Counted from the first letter of the stretch, positions 7,181-14,732 are shown. The stretch is 18,391 nucleotides of DNA from Rhodospirillales bacterium (GCA_003252195.1 QKFK01000110.1:1-18391); one strand, 5' to 3'. Numbers and translations are program-made. Notes: generated by a model not told the origin, from the sequence alone.

Positions 7181-7720
7181 ATGACAAGATTAAAAGAACA
7201 TTACGAAAATGTTGTACGTAAAGCTTTGACTGAAGAATTCGGTTACACAAACCCAATGCAAGTTCCAAAGATTGAGAAAATTGTTCTCAATATGGGTGTT
7301 GGTGAAGCTGTAAACGATAAGAAAAAGCTCACTTCAGCTGTTGAAGATATGACAATCATTGCTGGTCAAAAACCAGTTGTGACAAAGGCAAAAAAATCTA
7401 TTGCTACTTTTAAAGTACGTGATGATATGCCTCTTGGTTGTAAAGTTACATTGAGAAAAGCTCGTATGTACGAATTTTTAGATAGATTCGTTACAATCGC
7501 TCTTCCTCGCGTTAGAGACTTCCGTGGTATTTCTGGAAAGAACTTTGACGGTAAAGGTAATTTTGCTATGGGTATTAAAGAGCAGATTATTTTCCCTGAA
7601 ATTGACTACGAAAAGGTAGATCAAATCAGAGGTATGGATATTATTATCTGCACTAGCGCAAAAACAGATAAAGAAGCTAAAGCTTTGTTGTCTGCTTTTG
7701 AAATGCCTTTCAAGAAGTAA
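7181..7720 (+). CDS. rplE: 50S ribosomal protein L5
   Basis: L5 binds 5S rRNA and forms part of the central protuberance, touching the P-site tRNA. The 179 residues have the family length and the landmarks VPKIEKIVLNMGVGEA near 28-43, the loop GQKPVVTKAKKSIATFKVRD split across 63-82, and GCKVTLRK with RVRDFRGIS in the middle. A GGGAGCTG lies upstream of the ATG, 13 bases after rplX. It is followed by rpsN, the usual order. Confidence 0.97.
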   Translation: MTRLKEHYENVVRKALTEEFGYTNPMQVPKIEKIVLNMGVGEAVNDKKKLTSAVEDMTIIAGQKPVVTKAKKSIATFKVRDDMPLGCKVTLRKARMYEFLDRFVTIALPRVRDFRGISGKNFDGKGNFAMGIKEQIIFPEIDYEKVDQIRGMDIIICTSAKTDKEAKALLSAFEMPFKK

Positions 7721-7733
7721 TTGGAGATAGAAA

Positions 7734-8039
7734 ATGGCTAAAAAAAGCGCAGTAGAAAGAAATAACAGAGTTAAAAAACTTGCTTCTAAATACGCAAATA
7801 GACGTGCAAGTCTTAAAGCTCAAGTTATGGATAAGACAAAGTCTCCGGAAGAACGTTTTGAAGCAGTTTTAAAGATGGCTCAGCTACCTAAAAACAGTGC
7901 TAAAGAACGCATCCGTAATCGTTGTGAACTAACTGGTCGTCCACGTGGCGTTTATAGAAAGTTCAAAATGGCTCGTAACATGCTTAGGGATTTATCTTTA
8001 CAAGGTCAAGTTCCTGGCGTTGTAAAATCAAGTTGGTAG
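7734..8039 (+). CDS. rpsN: 30S ribosomal protein S14, zinc-free form
   Basis: S14 is needed for late assembly of the 30S head. At 101 residues this is the long form. The C-terminal core RNRCELTGRPRGVYRKF has a single Cys in place of the paired CxxC motifs of the short zinc-binding form, so it should not need zinc. The protein ends with the typical GQVPGVVKSSW. TTGGAGATAG precedes the ATG. The TAG stop lies within the TAGGAGA that serves rpsH. Confidence 0.97.
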   Translation: MAKKSAVERNNRVKKLASKYANRRASLKAQVMDKTKSPEERFEAVLKMAQLPKNSAKERIRNRCELTGRPRGVYRKFKMARNMLRDLSLQGQVPGVVKSSW

Positions 8040-8049
8040 GAGATTATTA

Positions 8050-8448
8050 ATGTCTATGTCAGATCCATTGGGTGATATGCTCACCCGTATCAGAAACGGA
8101 CAGAGAGCTCGTAAGCAAACGATCGCATCACCTGCATCAAACTTACGTCAAAGCGTTCTAGAAGTTTTAAAACGTGAAGGCTATATCCGCGGATACAGCA
8201 AAGAAAACGTTAAAACCGGAGTTGAAGAAATTTCAATTGAATTGAAATACTTTGAAGGTAAACCAGTAATAAGCGAAATCAGCCGCGTATCAAAGCCTGG
8301 CAGACGCGTATATTCTAAGGTTAATGATTTGCAAAAAAATTATAACGGTCTTGGAATTTACATTCTTTCAACACCTAAGGGTGTTATGTCTGACCACGAA
8401 GCTCGCAAAGAAAATGTGGGCGGCGAAGTTTTGTGTAAAGTATTTTAG
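8050..8448 (+). CDS. rpsH: 30S ribosomal protein S8
   Basis: S8 is a primary binder of the 16S central domain; in E. coli it also represses the spc operon. The 132 residues begin MSMSDPLGDMLTRIRNGQ and end in the conserved segments VMSDHEARKENVGGEVLCKVF, split near 112-132. The ATG at 8050 is chosen over the one two codons later because TAGGAGA sits 6 bases upstream, overlapping the rpsN stop. No S8 target resembling helix 21 was recognised near rplE, so autoregulation is not claimed. Confidence 0.97.
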   Translation: MSMSDPLGDMLTRIRNGQRARKQTIASPASNLRQSVLEVLKREGYIRGYSKENVKTGVEEISIELKYFEGKPVISEISRVSKPGRRVYSKVNDLQKNYNGLGIYILSTPKGVMSDHEARKENVGGEVLCKVF

Positions 8449-8460
8449 GGGAAATAAACG

Positions 8461-8997
8461 ATGTCAAGAGTCGGAAAACACCCTGTCGAATTGCCACAAG
8501 GCGTTACAGTTGCCATTAATGATGGTGTTGTTACTGCAAAAGGTAAACTCGGCGAGCTCAAATTTAGCTACGATGTAAATGAAGTAGAAGCTAAGTTAGA
8601 GGATAACAAAGTGTGGGTTAAACCATTATCTAGCACAAACAAAGCTAGAGCTTTATGGGGCACCACAAGAGCACAAATCAATAATCTGGTTGTTGGTGTA
8701 AGCGAAGGCTTCACTAAGCAATTGGAGATGGTGGGCGTTGGTTACAAAGCTAGAACAGAAGCTAAAAAAGTTGTTTTATCTTTGGGCTACTCTCACGATA
8801 TTGATTACCCCATCCCGGAAGGAATCACTGTAAAGTGTGATACACCTACTACAATGAGTATTTCGGGTGCAGACAAACAGGTTGTAGGACAAATCGCAGC
8901 AGAAATCAGAGCCTTTAGAAGCCCAGAGCCATATAAAGGTAAAGGTGTTAAGTATGCTGGTGAAAGAATCCTACGTAAAGAAGGCAAAAAGAAATAG
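8461..8997 (+). CDS. rplF: 50S ribosomal protein L6
   Basis: L6 is built from two repeated domains and lies near the factor-binding site at the base of the L7/L12 stalk. The 178 residues begin MSRVGKHPVELPQGV and include GFTKQLEMVGVGYKA at about residues 85-99. The strongly conserved C-terminal segment (RSPEPYKGKGVKYAGE) lies close to 153-168, followed by a Lys-rich tail. AGGGGAAA at the end of rpsH serves as ribosome binding site. Length and landmarks are normal. Confidence 0.97.
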   Translation: MSRVGKHPVELPQGVTVAINDGVVTAKGKLGELKFSYDVNEVEAKLEDNKVWVKPLSSTNKARALWGTTRAQINNLVVGVSEGFTKQLEMVGVGYKARTEAKKVVLSLGYSHDIDYPIPEGITVKCDTPTTMSISGADKQVVGQIAAEIRAFRSPEPYKGKGVKYAGERILRKEGKKK

Positions 8998-9008
8998 GGG
9001 CGAAGGCT

Positions 9009-9371
9009 ATGAAGACGCCAAAAGAATTATTCGAACGCAGAAAACTGCGTGTAAGAAACGCTTTGAAGAAAAACAATGCTGGCAAGCCACGTTTGTCTGT
9101 ATTTCGTTCAGCAAAGCATATTTATGCACAAATTATAGATGATGGTAAGGGATTAACTCTTGCAGCAGCATCTACTGTTGATAACGAGCTTAAAGAAAAG
9201 CTCAAAAAGACAGCAAGTAAAGAATCAGCTGAATTGGTTGGTAAATTAGTTGCTGAAAGAGCAGTAAAAGCTGGTGTTAAAGAAGTTGTGTTCGACCGTG
9301 GTGGTTATATCTTCCATGGTAGAGTAAAATCTCTTGCTGAAGGTGCCCGTGAAGGCGGTTTAACATTCTAG
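9009..9371 (+). CDS. rplR: 50S ribosomal protein L18
   Basis: L18 binds 5S rRNA with L5 in the central protuberance. The 120 residues show a basic N-terminus (ERRKLRVRNALKKN), the PRLSVFRSAKHIYAQIIDD strand region near 27-45, and the C-terminal FDRGGYIFHGRVKSLAEGAREGG (split across 95-117), all typical. A GAAGG lies a few bases before the ATG. The neighbours are the usual rplF and rpsE. No irregularity was noted. Confidence 0.97.
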   Translation: MKTPKELFERRKLRVRNALKKNNAGKPRLSVFRSAKHIYAQIIDDGKGLTLAAASTVDNELKEKLKKTASKESAELVGKLVAERAVKAGVKEVVFDRGGYIFHGRVKSLAEGAREGGLTF

Positions 9372-9386
9372 AAAAGGATATATGTG

Positions 9387-9959
9387 ATGACACGTAATTC
9401 TAATCAAGACCGCCGTCGTGGCGAAAAAGCTCGTGAAGTTGAAGAGTTTGTTGACAAGCTCGTTCACATTAACCGCGTAGCTAAAGTAGTTAAAGGTGGT
9501 CGCAGATTTTCATTTGCAGCATTAGTTGTTGTAGGCGATCAAAAAGGTAGAGTAGGTTTTGGTTCAGGTAAAGCTAAAGAAGTTCCTGAAGCTATCCAAA
9601 AAGCTACTCAAGAAGCAAAAAGAAACTTGGTAAGAGTGCCTCTTCGTGAAGCTCGTACTCTTCATCATGATGTTGAAGGTAGATATGGTGCAGGTCACGT
9701 TGTTCTACGTACAGCTCCATCTGGTACTGGTATTATTGCTGGTGGTCCGATGCGTGCAGTATTTGAAACAATGGGTGTTCAGGATATTGTTGCTAAATCA
9801 CTTGGTACACAAAATCCATATAACATGATCAAAGCAACATTTGCTGCTTTTGATAACATGAATTCACCAAGAATGATTGCCGCTAAACGCGGTAAGAAAG
9901 TAGGCGAAATCGTTGGTAACCGTGATGGTGCTAACGCAGCCGTAGCTACTAAGGAGTAA
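9387..9959 (+). CDS. rpsE: 30S ribosomal protein S5
   Basis: S5 helps form the mRNA entry tunnel and affects decoding accuracy. The protein has the basic loop VVKGGRRFSFAALVVVGD, the GRVGFGSGKAKEVPEAI segment and the C-terminal S5 domain with APSGTGIIAGGPMRAV. The ATG at 9387 gives 190 residues starting MTRNSNQDRR; a GTG one codon earlier at 9384 is possible, but AAGGA at 9374-9378 is spaced 8 bases from the ATG and only 5 from the GTG. It lies 15 bases after rplR and 6 before rpmD. Confidence 0.96.
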   Translation: MTRNSNQDRRRGEKAREVEEFVDKLVHINRVAKVVKGGRRFSFAALVVVGDQKGRVGFGSGKAKEVPEAIQKATQEAKRNLVRVPLREARTLHHDVEGRYGAGHVVLRTAPSGTGIIAGGPMRAVFETMGVQDIVAKSLGTQNPYNMIKATFAAFDNMNSPRMIAAKRGKKVGEIVGNRDGANAAVATKE

Positions 9960-9965
9960 TGAACA

Positions 9966-10151
9966 ATGGCGAGCAAAAAAACTGTAACAGTAACTCAAAT
10001 TGTTAGCTCATTTGGTAGAAAAAAAGATCAAATAGCTACTCTTATAGGTCTTGGCCTTAACAAAATGCATCGTACATCTACATTGGAGGACACTCCATCA
10101 GTTAGAGGTATGATTAATAAGGTAAAACACCTTATTAAGGTTGAAGAGTAA
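9966..10151 (+). CDS. rpmD: 50S ribosomal protein L30
   Basis: L30 is a small 50S surface protein. The 61 residues carry the L30 pattern with KKDQIATLIGLGLNKMHRTS near 19-38 and the ending VKHLIKVEE. It is short, as bacterial L30 is, and the position between rpsE and rplO is the conserved one. AAGGAG at the end of rpsE lies about 10 bases upstream of the ATG. An unusually long 83-base spacer with a strong hairpin follows. Confidence 0.95.
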   Translation: MASKKTVTVTQIVSSFGRKKDQIATLIGLGLNKMHRTSTLEDTPSVRGMINKVKHLIKVEE

Positions 10152-10169
10152 GAATTGTTATGAATAAAA

Positions 10170-10208
10170 CGCTTTGAGCTATCATAAAAAACTTGATAGC
10201 TCAAAGTG
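10170..10208 (+). repeat. Fifteen-bp stem-loop between rpmD and rplO
   Basis: CTTTGAGCTATCA pairs with TGATAGCTCAAAG as a perfect 13-bp stem. A G-U pair and a C-G pair outside it extend the stem to 15 bp; the loop is nine bases and mostly A. No T-run of terminator length follows, and rplO begins 26 bases downstream. It lies in the middle of the spc operon, where spacers are otherwise 15 bases or less. It may be an mRNA processing or stability element or a weak attenuator. The role is inference. Confidence 0.75.
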
Positions 10209-10234
10209 CTTGTTTAGAAGATAGGGTTTATAAA

Positions 10235-10705
10235 ATGAAACTTAATGAGATTAGAGACAACGAAGGCGCACGTCCAAGTCGTATGCGCGTTGGTCGTGGC
10301 ATTGGCTCAGGTAAAGGTAAAACTTGTGGTCGTGGTGTTAAAGGTCAAAAATCACGTTCAGGTGTTTCCGTAAACGGTTTTGAAGGCGGTCAAATGCCTA
10401 TTTACCGTCGTTTGCCTAAACGCGGTTTTACTAACATTTTCGGTAAAGAATTTGCTCAAATTAATCTTGATCAACTTCAATCAGCCGTAGATGCTGGAAA
10501 AATTGACGCTAAAGAAGAAGTTACTACTGAAGTTATCTTAAAAGCTGGCTTAGTAAAAAAATCTTTAGACGGTATTAAAATCCTCGGTAGAGGTGCATTG
10601 AAGTCTAAATTGGCTATTAATGTTGAAAGTGTTTCAGCTTCAGCTAAAGCTGCTATCGAAAAAGTTGGTGGCAGTGTAACAACTAAGCTTGGAAATAAAG
10701 AATAA
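10235..10705 (+). CDS. rplO: 50S ribosomal protein L15
   Basis: L15 binds 23S rRNA late in 50S assembly. The ATG at 10235 gives 156 residues beginning MKLNEIRDNEGARPSRMRVG, the normal N-terminus, then GKGKTCGRGVKGQKSRSG and GFEGGQMPIYRRLPKRGF. AGGG at 10222-10225 lies 9 bases upstream. The frame remains open upstream to a TTG at 10193, but that codon is in the hairpin loop and the extra residues are not L15-like. Cys31 occupies a position that is usually Gly or Ala. Confidence 0.96.
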   Translation: MKLNEIRDNEGARPSRMRVGRGIGSGKGKTCGRGVKGQKSRSGVSVNGFEGGQMPIYRRLPKRGFTNIFGKEFAQINLDQLQSAVDAGKIDAKEEVTTEVILKAGLVKKSLDGIKILGRGALKSKLAINVESVSASAKAAIEKVGGSVTTKLGNKE

Positions 10706-10724
10706 TTAAGGATTGTGAACGGAC

Positions 10725-12068
10725 ATGGCCTCTCTGTCAGAAAAACTTGCTTCAAATATGAATATGTCGGCTTTTTCAAAAGCGGAAGAGCTACAAAAGC
10801 GTATTTGGTTTACTTTAGGAGCATTGATTATTTATCGTTTGGGTACATTTATTCCTCTTCCAGGAATTGATCCATACGCATTAAATGAGCTTTTTTCTCG
10901 TCATGCTGGCGGTATCCTCGACATGTTTAACATGTTTGCTGGTGGTGCGTTAGCTCGTATGACAATTTTTGCTCTTAATATTATGCCATATATTTCAGCA
11001 GCAATTATTATACAGTTAGGTCAGTCCGTAATCCCATCATTAGCCGCTTTGAAAAAAGAAGGTGAAGCTGGGCAACGCAAGACAAATCAATATACCAGAA
11101 TTTTAACTGTGTTTATTACTATAATCCAAGGTTACTCAATTGCAGTTGGCTTGGAGAGTATGGGCGCAGTTATTAATCCTGGGTTTTTATTTAGGTTTAC
11201 TACTGTTGTTTCACTTGTAGCTGGTACGATGTTTATCGTATGGCTCGGCGAGCAAATTACTGCTCGTGGTGTGGGTAACGGTTCTTCTCTTATTATTACC
11301 GTTGGTATTATCGCAAATATTCCTAGTGCTATTGCTAAAACATTAGAATTAGGTCGTTTGGGAACAATTCCAGCAAGTTTAATTATTTTCTTAATGATTA
11401 TGGTTTTTGCATTAATTTATGCAATCGTATTTGTTGAAAGAGCACAACGTCGTATTATTATCCAATATCCTAAGAGACAAATGGGTAATGCAATGACTAA
11501 TGGTGAAAGCTCACACTTGCCATTGAAGATTAACCCAACTGGTGTTATTCCTCCAATCTTTGCGAGCTCACTTTTAATGCTTCCTTTGACTATTGTTAGT
11601 TTTACATCAGAAAAAGGTCCTGCTTGGCTTACCACTTTGTCATCATATTTAGGTCATGGTAAACCAGTATATTTAATTCTTTTTTCTGCTTTAATTATCT
11701 TTTTTACATTCTTCTATACAGCGGTTGTGTTTAACCCAGAAGAAACAGCAGATAATTTAAAAAGACACGGTGGTTTTATTGCGGGTATTCGCCCAGGTAA
11801 AAACACAGCTGAGTACATCGATTATGTTTTAACTCGTTTAACAGTACTTGGCTCAACATATTTAGTGTTCTTATGTGTGTTGCCACAAGTGTTGATTACA
11901 AAGTTACAAGTTCCATTTTATTTGGGTGGAACGACCTTATTGATCGTAGTTCAAGTTACAATGGATTTTGTAGCTCAATTACAATCTCATTTATTGGCTC
12001 ATCAATATGAAGGGCTGATTAAAAAAGCTTCTTTAAGCAAAGGAAGACGTTCTAGGAGTCGCAAATAG
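10725..12068 (+). CDS. secY: Protein translocase subunit SecY
   Basis: SecY is the channel-forming subunit of the SecYEG inner-membrane translocon, which exports unfolded proteins and inserts membrane proteins. The 447 residues predict ten membrane segments near 27-45, 76-98, 123-143, 156-175, 184-204, 216-237, 270-292, 314-336, 371-390 and 397-418. Family landmarks include GTFIPLPGID (40-49), a plug region with GGILDMFNMFAGGAL, ITARGVGNGSSLII and the large cytoplasmic loop carrying NPEETADNLKRHGGFIAGIRPG. The C-terminus is strongly basic. It starts 19 bases after rplO, and its stop overlaps the adk GTG by one base. Confidence 0.98.
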   Translation: MASLSEKLASNMNMSAFSKAEELQKRIWFTLGALIIYRLGTFIPLPGIDPYALNELFSRHAGGILDMFNMFAGGALARMTIFALNIMPYISAAIIIQLGQSVIPSLAALKKEGEAGQRKTNQYTRILTVFITIIQGYSIAVGLESMGAVINPGFLFRFTTVVSLVAGTMFIVWLGEQITARGVGNGSSLIITVGIIANIPSAIAKTLELGRLGTIPASLIIFLMIMVFALIYAIVFVERAQRRIIIQYPKRQMGNAMTNGESSHLPLKINPTGVIPPIFASSLLMLPLTIVSFTSEKGPAWLTTLSSYLGHGKPVYLILFSALIIFFTFFYTAVVFNPEETADNLKRHGGFIAGIRPGKNTAEYIDYVLTRLTVLGSTYLVFLCVLPQVLITKLQVPFYLGGTTLLIVVQVTMDFVAQLQSHLLAHQYEGLIKKASLSKGRRSRSRK

Positions 12069-12730
12069 TGTCTGATAGAAATCTTCGTATAGTGATGATG
12101 GGACCTCCTGGTTGCGGTAAAGGCACTCAGGGAGACATCCTACAAGAATCACTAGGTGTACCACACATTTCTACAGGAGAAATCTTGAGAAATGCAGGTA
12201 AAGAAGGTACAGAGTTAGGTTTAAAAGCCAAAGCCCTCATTGATGATGGTAATTTTGTTCCTGATGATATGATTATCGCCATTATTAAGGAAGCTTTAGC
12301 TAAACCTGAAATGCAAAAAGGGTTTATTTTAGATGGATTTCCGCGCACTGTTCCACAGGCAGAGGCATTGGATGTAATGCTTGCTGAGCTTAATGCTCCG
12401 CTTGATTTTGTATTCCAACTCCAAGTTCCTGATGAAATATTAGCGGAGAGAATCGTGGGCAGATATACCTGCACACAATGTGGAGCCGGTTACCATGATA
12501 GATTCAAAACTCCAAAGTTTTATGGAGTCTGTGATAAATGTGGTAATACGGAATTTGTTCGCAGAGCAGATGACAATAGAAGGACTATAAAAGCACGACT
12601 CGCTACTTATAGGGCTTCAACAGCACCAGTTCTACCATATTACGAGACCAAAGGTATCTTGTATTGTGTGGATGGAACGGGTTCAATTGTTAAAGTTAAG
12701 GCAAAAATCGAACAAATAATAGGTGTTTAA
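12068..12730 (+). CDS. adk: Adenylate kinase with zinc-type lid
   Basis: Adenylate kinase catalyses ATP + AMP to 2 ADP in the cytoplasm. The 220-residue protein has the P-loop GPPGCGKGTQ at 12-21, the AMP-binding DGFPRT at 89-94, and the lid domain near 131-168. The lid contains four cysteines at 135, 138, 155 and 158 (CTQC and CDKC), the zinc-binding arrangement seen in many bacteria but not in E. coli. RRADDN (165-170) and the following arginines fit the catalytic set. The start is GTG, overlapping the secY TAG by one base, with AGGAG at 12054-12058 nine bases upstream. Linkage to secY is common in Alphaproteobacteria. Confidence 0.97.
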   Translation: MSDRNLRIVMMGPPGCGKGTQGDILQESLGVPHISTGEILRNAGKEGTELGLKAKALIDDGNFVPDDMIIAIIKEALAKPEMQKGFILDGFPRTVPQAEALDVMLAELNAPLDFVFQLQVPDEILAERIVGRYTCTQCGAGYHDRFKTPKFYGVCDKCGNTEFVRRADDNRRTIKARLATYRASTAPVLPYYETKGILYCVDGTGSIVKVKAKIEQIIGV

Positions 12731-12742
12731 CTAGTTGAATGG

Positions 12743-12770
12743 TTGACAAGCAAAATATCTTGCTTATAAT
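12743..12770 (+). promoter_or_regulatory. Consensus sigma-70 promoter of the alpha operon
   Basis: A perfect -35 hexamer TTGACA (12743-12748) and a perfect -10 hexamer TATAAT (12765-12770) are separated by 16 bases. Transcription would start near 12777, giving a leader of about 65 bases before rpsM. The leader can form two small hairpins, CCAAG/CTTGG (12781-12795) and AATGG/CCATT (12802-12817). The element lies in the 112-base gap between adk and rpsM, so rpsM-rpsK-rpoA-rplQ can be transcribed independently of the spc operon. Confidence 0.85.
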
Positions 12771-12831
12771 CCACGAAATTCCAAGGTGCACTTGGGTTTA
12801 AAATGGATATAACCATTATTTAATATTATAT

Positions 12832-12845
12832 GGAGAGTAATCTTG
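12832..12845 (+). promoter_or_regulatory. Ribosome binding site and TTG start of rpsM
   Basis: GGAGAG at 12832-12837 lies five bases before a TTG at 12843. The codons after the TTG encode ARIAGVNIP, which is the usual S13 sequence after its initiator Met. The upstream in-frame codons (TGG, AGA, GTA, ATC) offer no ATG, so TTG is the supported start. Confidence 0.85.
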
Positions 12846-13211
12846 GCTCGTATAGCTGGTGTAAATATTCCAAGTTCCAAGAAAGTTGATGTTGGTCTTA
12901 CATACATTTATGGAATTGGATATGCAAAATCTAAAGATATTTGCGACAACGTCGGTATTCCAAGCGAACGCCGCGTTAATGAACTGACAGATGATGAGGT
13001 TCTAAAAATTCGTGAGTATATTGATGCTAATCACAAGGTTGAAGGTGAACTTCGCCGTGAAGTTGGTGTTAATATCAAACGTTTGATGGATCTCGGATGT
13101 TACAGAGGCTTGCGTCATCGTAAAGGTCTTCCTGTTCGTGGTCAACGTACACATACAAATGCACGTACACGTAAAGGTAAGGCTGTAGCAATCGCAGGTA
13201 AAAAGAAATAA
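12843..13211 (+). CDS. rpsM: 30S ribosomal protein S13
   Basis: S13 lies at the top of the 30S head, contacts 50S L5 in an intersubunit bridge and touches the P-site tRNA. The 122 residues start (M)ARIAGVNIPSSKKVDV and contain the helix-two-turns-helix region, GCYRGLRHRKGLPVRGQRT (residues 86-104) and a basic C-terminal tail. Translation begins at TTG, a rare start that usually lowers initiation, offset here by a well-placed GGAGAG. This is the first gene of the alpha operon. rpmJ and rpsD, found beside it in some other bacteria, are absent. Confidence 0.97.
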   Translation: MARIAGVNIPSSKKVDVGLTYIYGIGYAKSKDICDNVGIPSERRVNELTDDEVLKIREYIDANHKVEGELRREVGVNIKRLMDLGCYRGLRHRKGLPVRGQRTHTNARTRKGKAVAIAGKKK

Positions 13212-13236
13212 TTTAAGTTGAAGGATTTAAAGTCCA

Positions 13237-13629
13237 ATGGCAAAGGCAGCAGTACAGCGCACTAAAAAGCGCGAACGTAAAAATATCACATCGGGCGTTG
13301 CTCATGTGAATTCTACGTTTAATAATACTAGAATTACAATCACTGATGCTCAAGGCAATGCTATCTCATGGTCAACAGCAGGTGCTCAAGGTTTTAAAGG
13401 CTCACGTAAGTCTACACCTTATGCAGCTCAAGTTGCAGCTGAAGATGCAGGTCGCAAAGCACAGGAACATGGTATGAAGACTTTAGAAGTTTTGGTTAAA
13501 GGTCCAGGTTCTGGACGTGAATCAGCTTTAAGAGCTCTTCAAGCTATCGGGTTTACAATTACGTCTATTAAAGACATAACTCCGATACCGCACAACGGTT
13601 GTCGTCCTTGTAAACGTCGCCGCGTATAA
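13237..13629 (+). CDS. rpsK: 30S ribosomal protein S11
   Basis: S11 forms the 30S platform near the mRNA exit. The 130 residues have the family segments GVAHVNSTFNNTRITITD (residues 20-37) and GPGSGRESALRAL (89-101), and end in PHNGCRPCKRRRV. The HNG near 119-121 includes the Asn that becomes isoaspartate in E. coli S11. The residue at 125 is Cys where Pro is usual, which makes a CRPC motif with Cys122. AAGGA lies upstream of the ATG. The stop codon lies in a small GC-rich hairpin (13620-13636). Confidence 0.97.
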   Translation: MAKAAVQRTKKRERKNITSGVAHVNSTFNNTRITITDAQGNAISWSTAGAQGFKGSRKSTPYAAQVAAEDAGRKAQEHGMKTLEVLVKGPGSGRESALRALQAIGFTITSIKDITPIPHNGCRPCKRRRV

Positions 13630-13636
13630 CACGCGG
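13620..13636 (+). repeat. Six-bp GC-rich hairpin over the rpsK stop codon
   Basis: CCGCGT and ACGCGG pair around a five-base loop that contains most of the rpsK TAA. No T-run follows. It may slow termination or protect the 3' end; this is speculative, and short stems of this kind can occur by chance. Confidence 0.4.
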
Positions 13637-13650
13637 TTGGCGTAGCATTT

Positions 13651-13685
13651 CCTAAGGCGGTAATGTTTTAGGGAATTTTGTTTTG
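13651..13685 (+). terminator. Terminator-like hairpin and T-rich tract before rpoA
   Basis: CCTAAGGC (13651-13658) pairs with GTTTTAGG (13665-13672) through eight base pairs, two of them G-U, around a six-base loop. The stem is followed by GGAATTTTGTTTTG, which is rich in T but interrupted. The stem is weak, and rpoA and rplQ must be expressed, so at most this would be a partial attenuator inside the alpha operon. Confidence 0.3.
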
Positions 13686-13715
13686 TAAATTTAATAGTGA
13701 CCAGAGGGCATAGCA

Positions 13716-14732
13716 GTGATTCAAAAAAATTGGCAAGAACTTATTAAACCAGGTAACATTGAAGTAAAACACGATGAAGAAGGTGCAAAAAAGGCTAAAA
13801 TTATTATTGAGCCTTTAGAGCGCGGTTTTGGTTTAACTTTAGGTAATGCTCTTCGTAGAGTTTTGTTGTCATCACTTCGTGGTGGCGCAGTTACCGGAAT
13901 CAAAATTGATGGCGTGTTGCACGAGTTCTCATCAGTTCCTGGCGTTAAAGAAGATGTTACAGACATCATTCTAAACATTAAAGGTATTGCGCTTAGAGTG
14001 CATTCTGAAGAAGAAAAAAGAATGTTCTTAAAAGCAGAAGGTCCTTGTGTCGTTACTGCAGGTATGATTGAAGTAGGTCATGATATCGAAATCATGAACC
14101 CAGATCATGTTATCTGCACATTAGACAACGGTGCAAAATTAAATATCGAATTCGTAGTTGGCACAGGCAAAGGTTATGTACCTGCTGTTGCTAACCGTCC
14201 GGAAGATGCCGCTATCGGTTTCATTCCTGTGGATTCAATCTATAGTCCAGTACGTAAAGTTTCTTACAAGGTAGATAATACTCGTGTAGGACAAGTAACA
14301 GACTATGACAAATTAACACTCATTGTTGAAACAAACGGTGTTATTTCTCCTGAAGATGCAGTTGCTTTATCAGCAAGAATTCTTCAAGAGCAATTGAAAC
14401 CTTTCATCAACTTTGAAGAACCAGAAGCTGAAGAAGAAGGCGAAGGTAAAGAAGAATTGCCATTCAGCCGTCATCTTTTGCGTAAGGTTGAAGAGCTTGA
14501 GCTCTCAGTTCGTTCAGCTAACTGCCTCAAGAATGATAACATCGTTTATATCGGTGACCTCGTTCTTAAATCAGAAGTTGAAATGCTCAGAACTCCTAAC
14601 TTCGGTCGTAAATCACTTAACGAGATTAAAGAAGTCTTGGCTAAGATGGGCTTGCACCTTGGTATGGATGTACCTGAATGGCCTCCAGAAAATATTGAAG
14701 ATTTGGCCAAAAGAATTGAGGAGCCTTTCTAA
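13716..14732 (+). CDS. rpoA: DNA-directed RNA polymerase subunit alpha
   Basis: The alpha subunit dimerises to nucleate RNA polymerase assembly and contacts promoter UP elements and activators. The 338 residues comprise the N-terminal domain (about 1-232) with RGFGLTLGNALRRVLLSS (36-53), an acidic linker (EEPEAEEEGEGKEE, 234-247) and the C-terminal domain with VRSANCLKNDNI (265-276). Arg266 corresponds to the DNA-contacting Arg265 of E. coli; GRKSLNEIKEVL follows. The start is GTG with AGAGGG at 13703-13708 seven bases upstream. An 86-base spacer with two hairpins precedes it. Confidence 0.98.
   Translation: MIQKNWQELIKPGNIEVKHDEEGAKKAKIIIEPLERGFGLTLGNALRRVLLSSLRGGAVTGIKIDGVLHEFSSVPGVKEDVTDIILNIKGIALRVHSEEEKRMFLKAEGPCVVTAGMIEVGHDIEIMNPDHVICTLDNGAKLNIEFVVGTGKGYVPAVANRPEDAAIGFIPVDSIYSPVRKVSYKVDNTRVGQVTDYDKLTLIVETNGVISPEDAVALSARILQEQLKPFINFEEPEAEEEGEGKEELPFSRHLLRKVEELELSVRSANCLKNDNIVYIGDLVLKSEVEMLRTPNFGRKSLNEIKEVLAKMGLHLGMDVPEWPPENIEDLAKRIEEPF

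Noticed and set aside
10193..10234. Upstream TTG start for L15
   Set aside because: The TTG lies in the loop and arm of the hairpin, and the extra residues do not match L15.
12777..12842. S4-binding pseudoknot of the E. coli alpha operon leader
   Set aside because: Only two short stems are visible and rpsD is not in this operon, so the E. coli control circuit is not supported.
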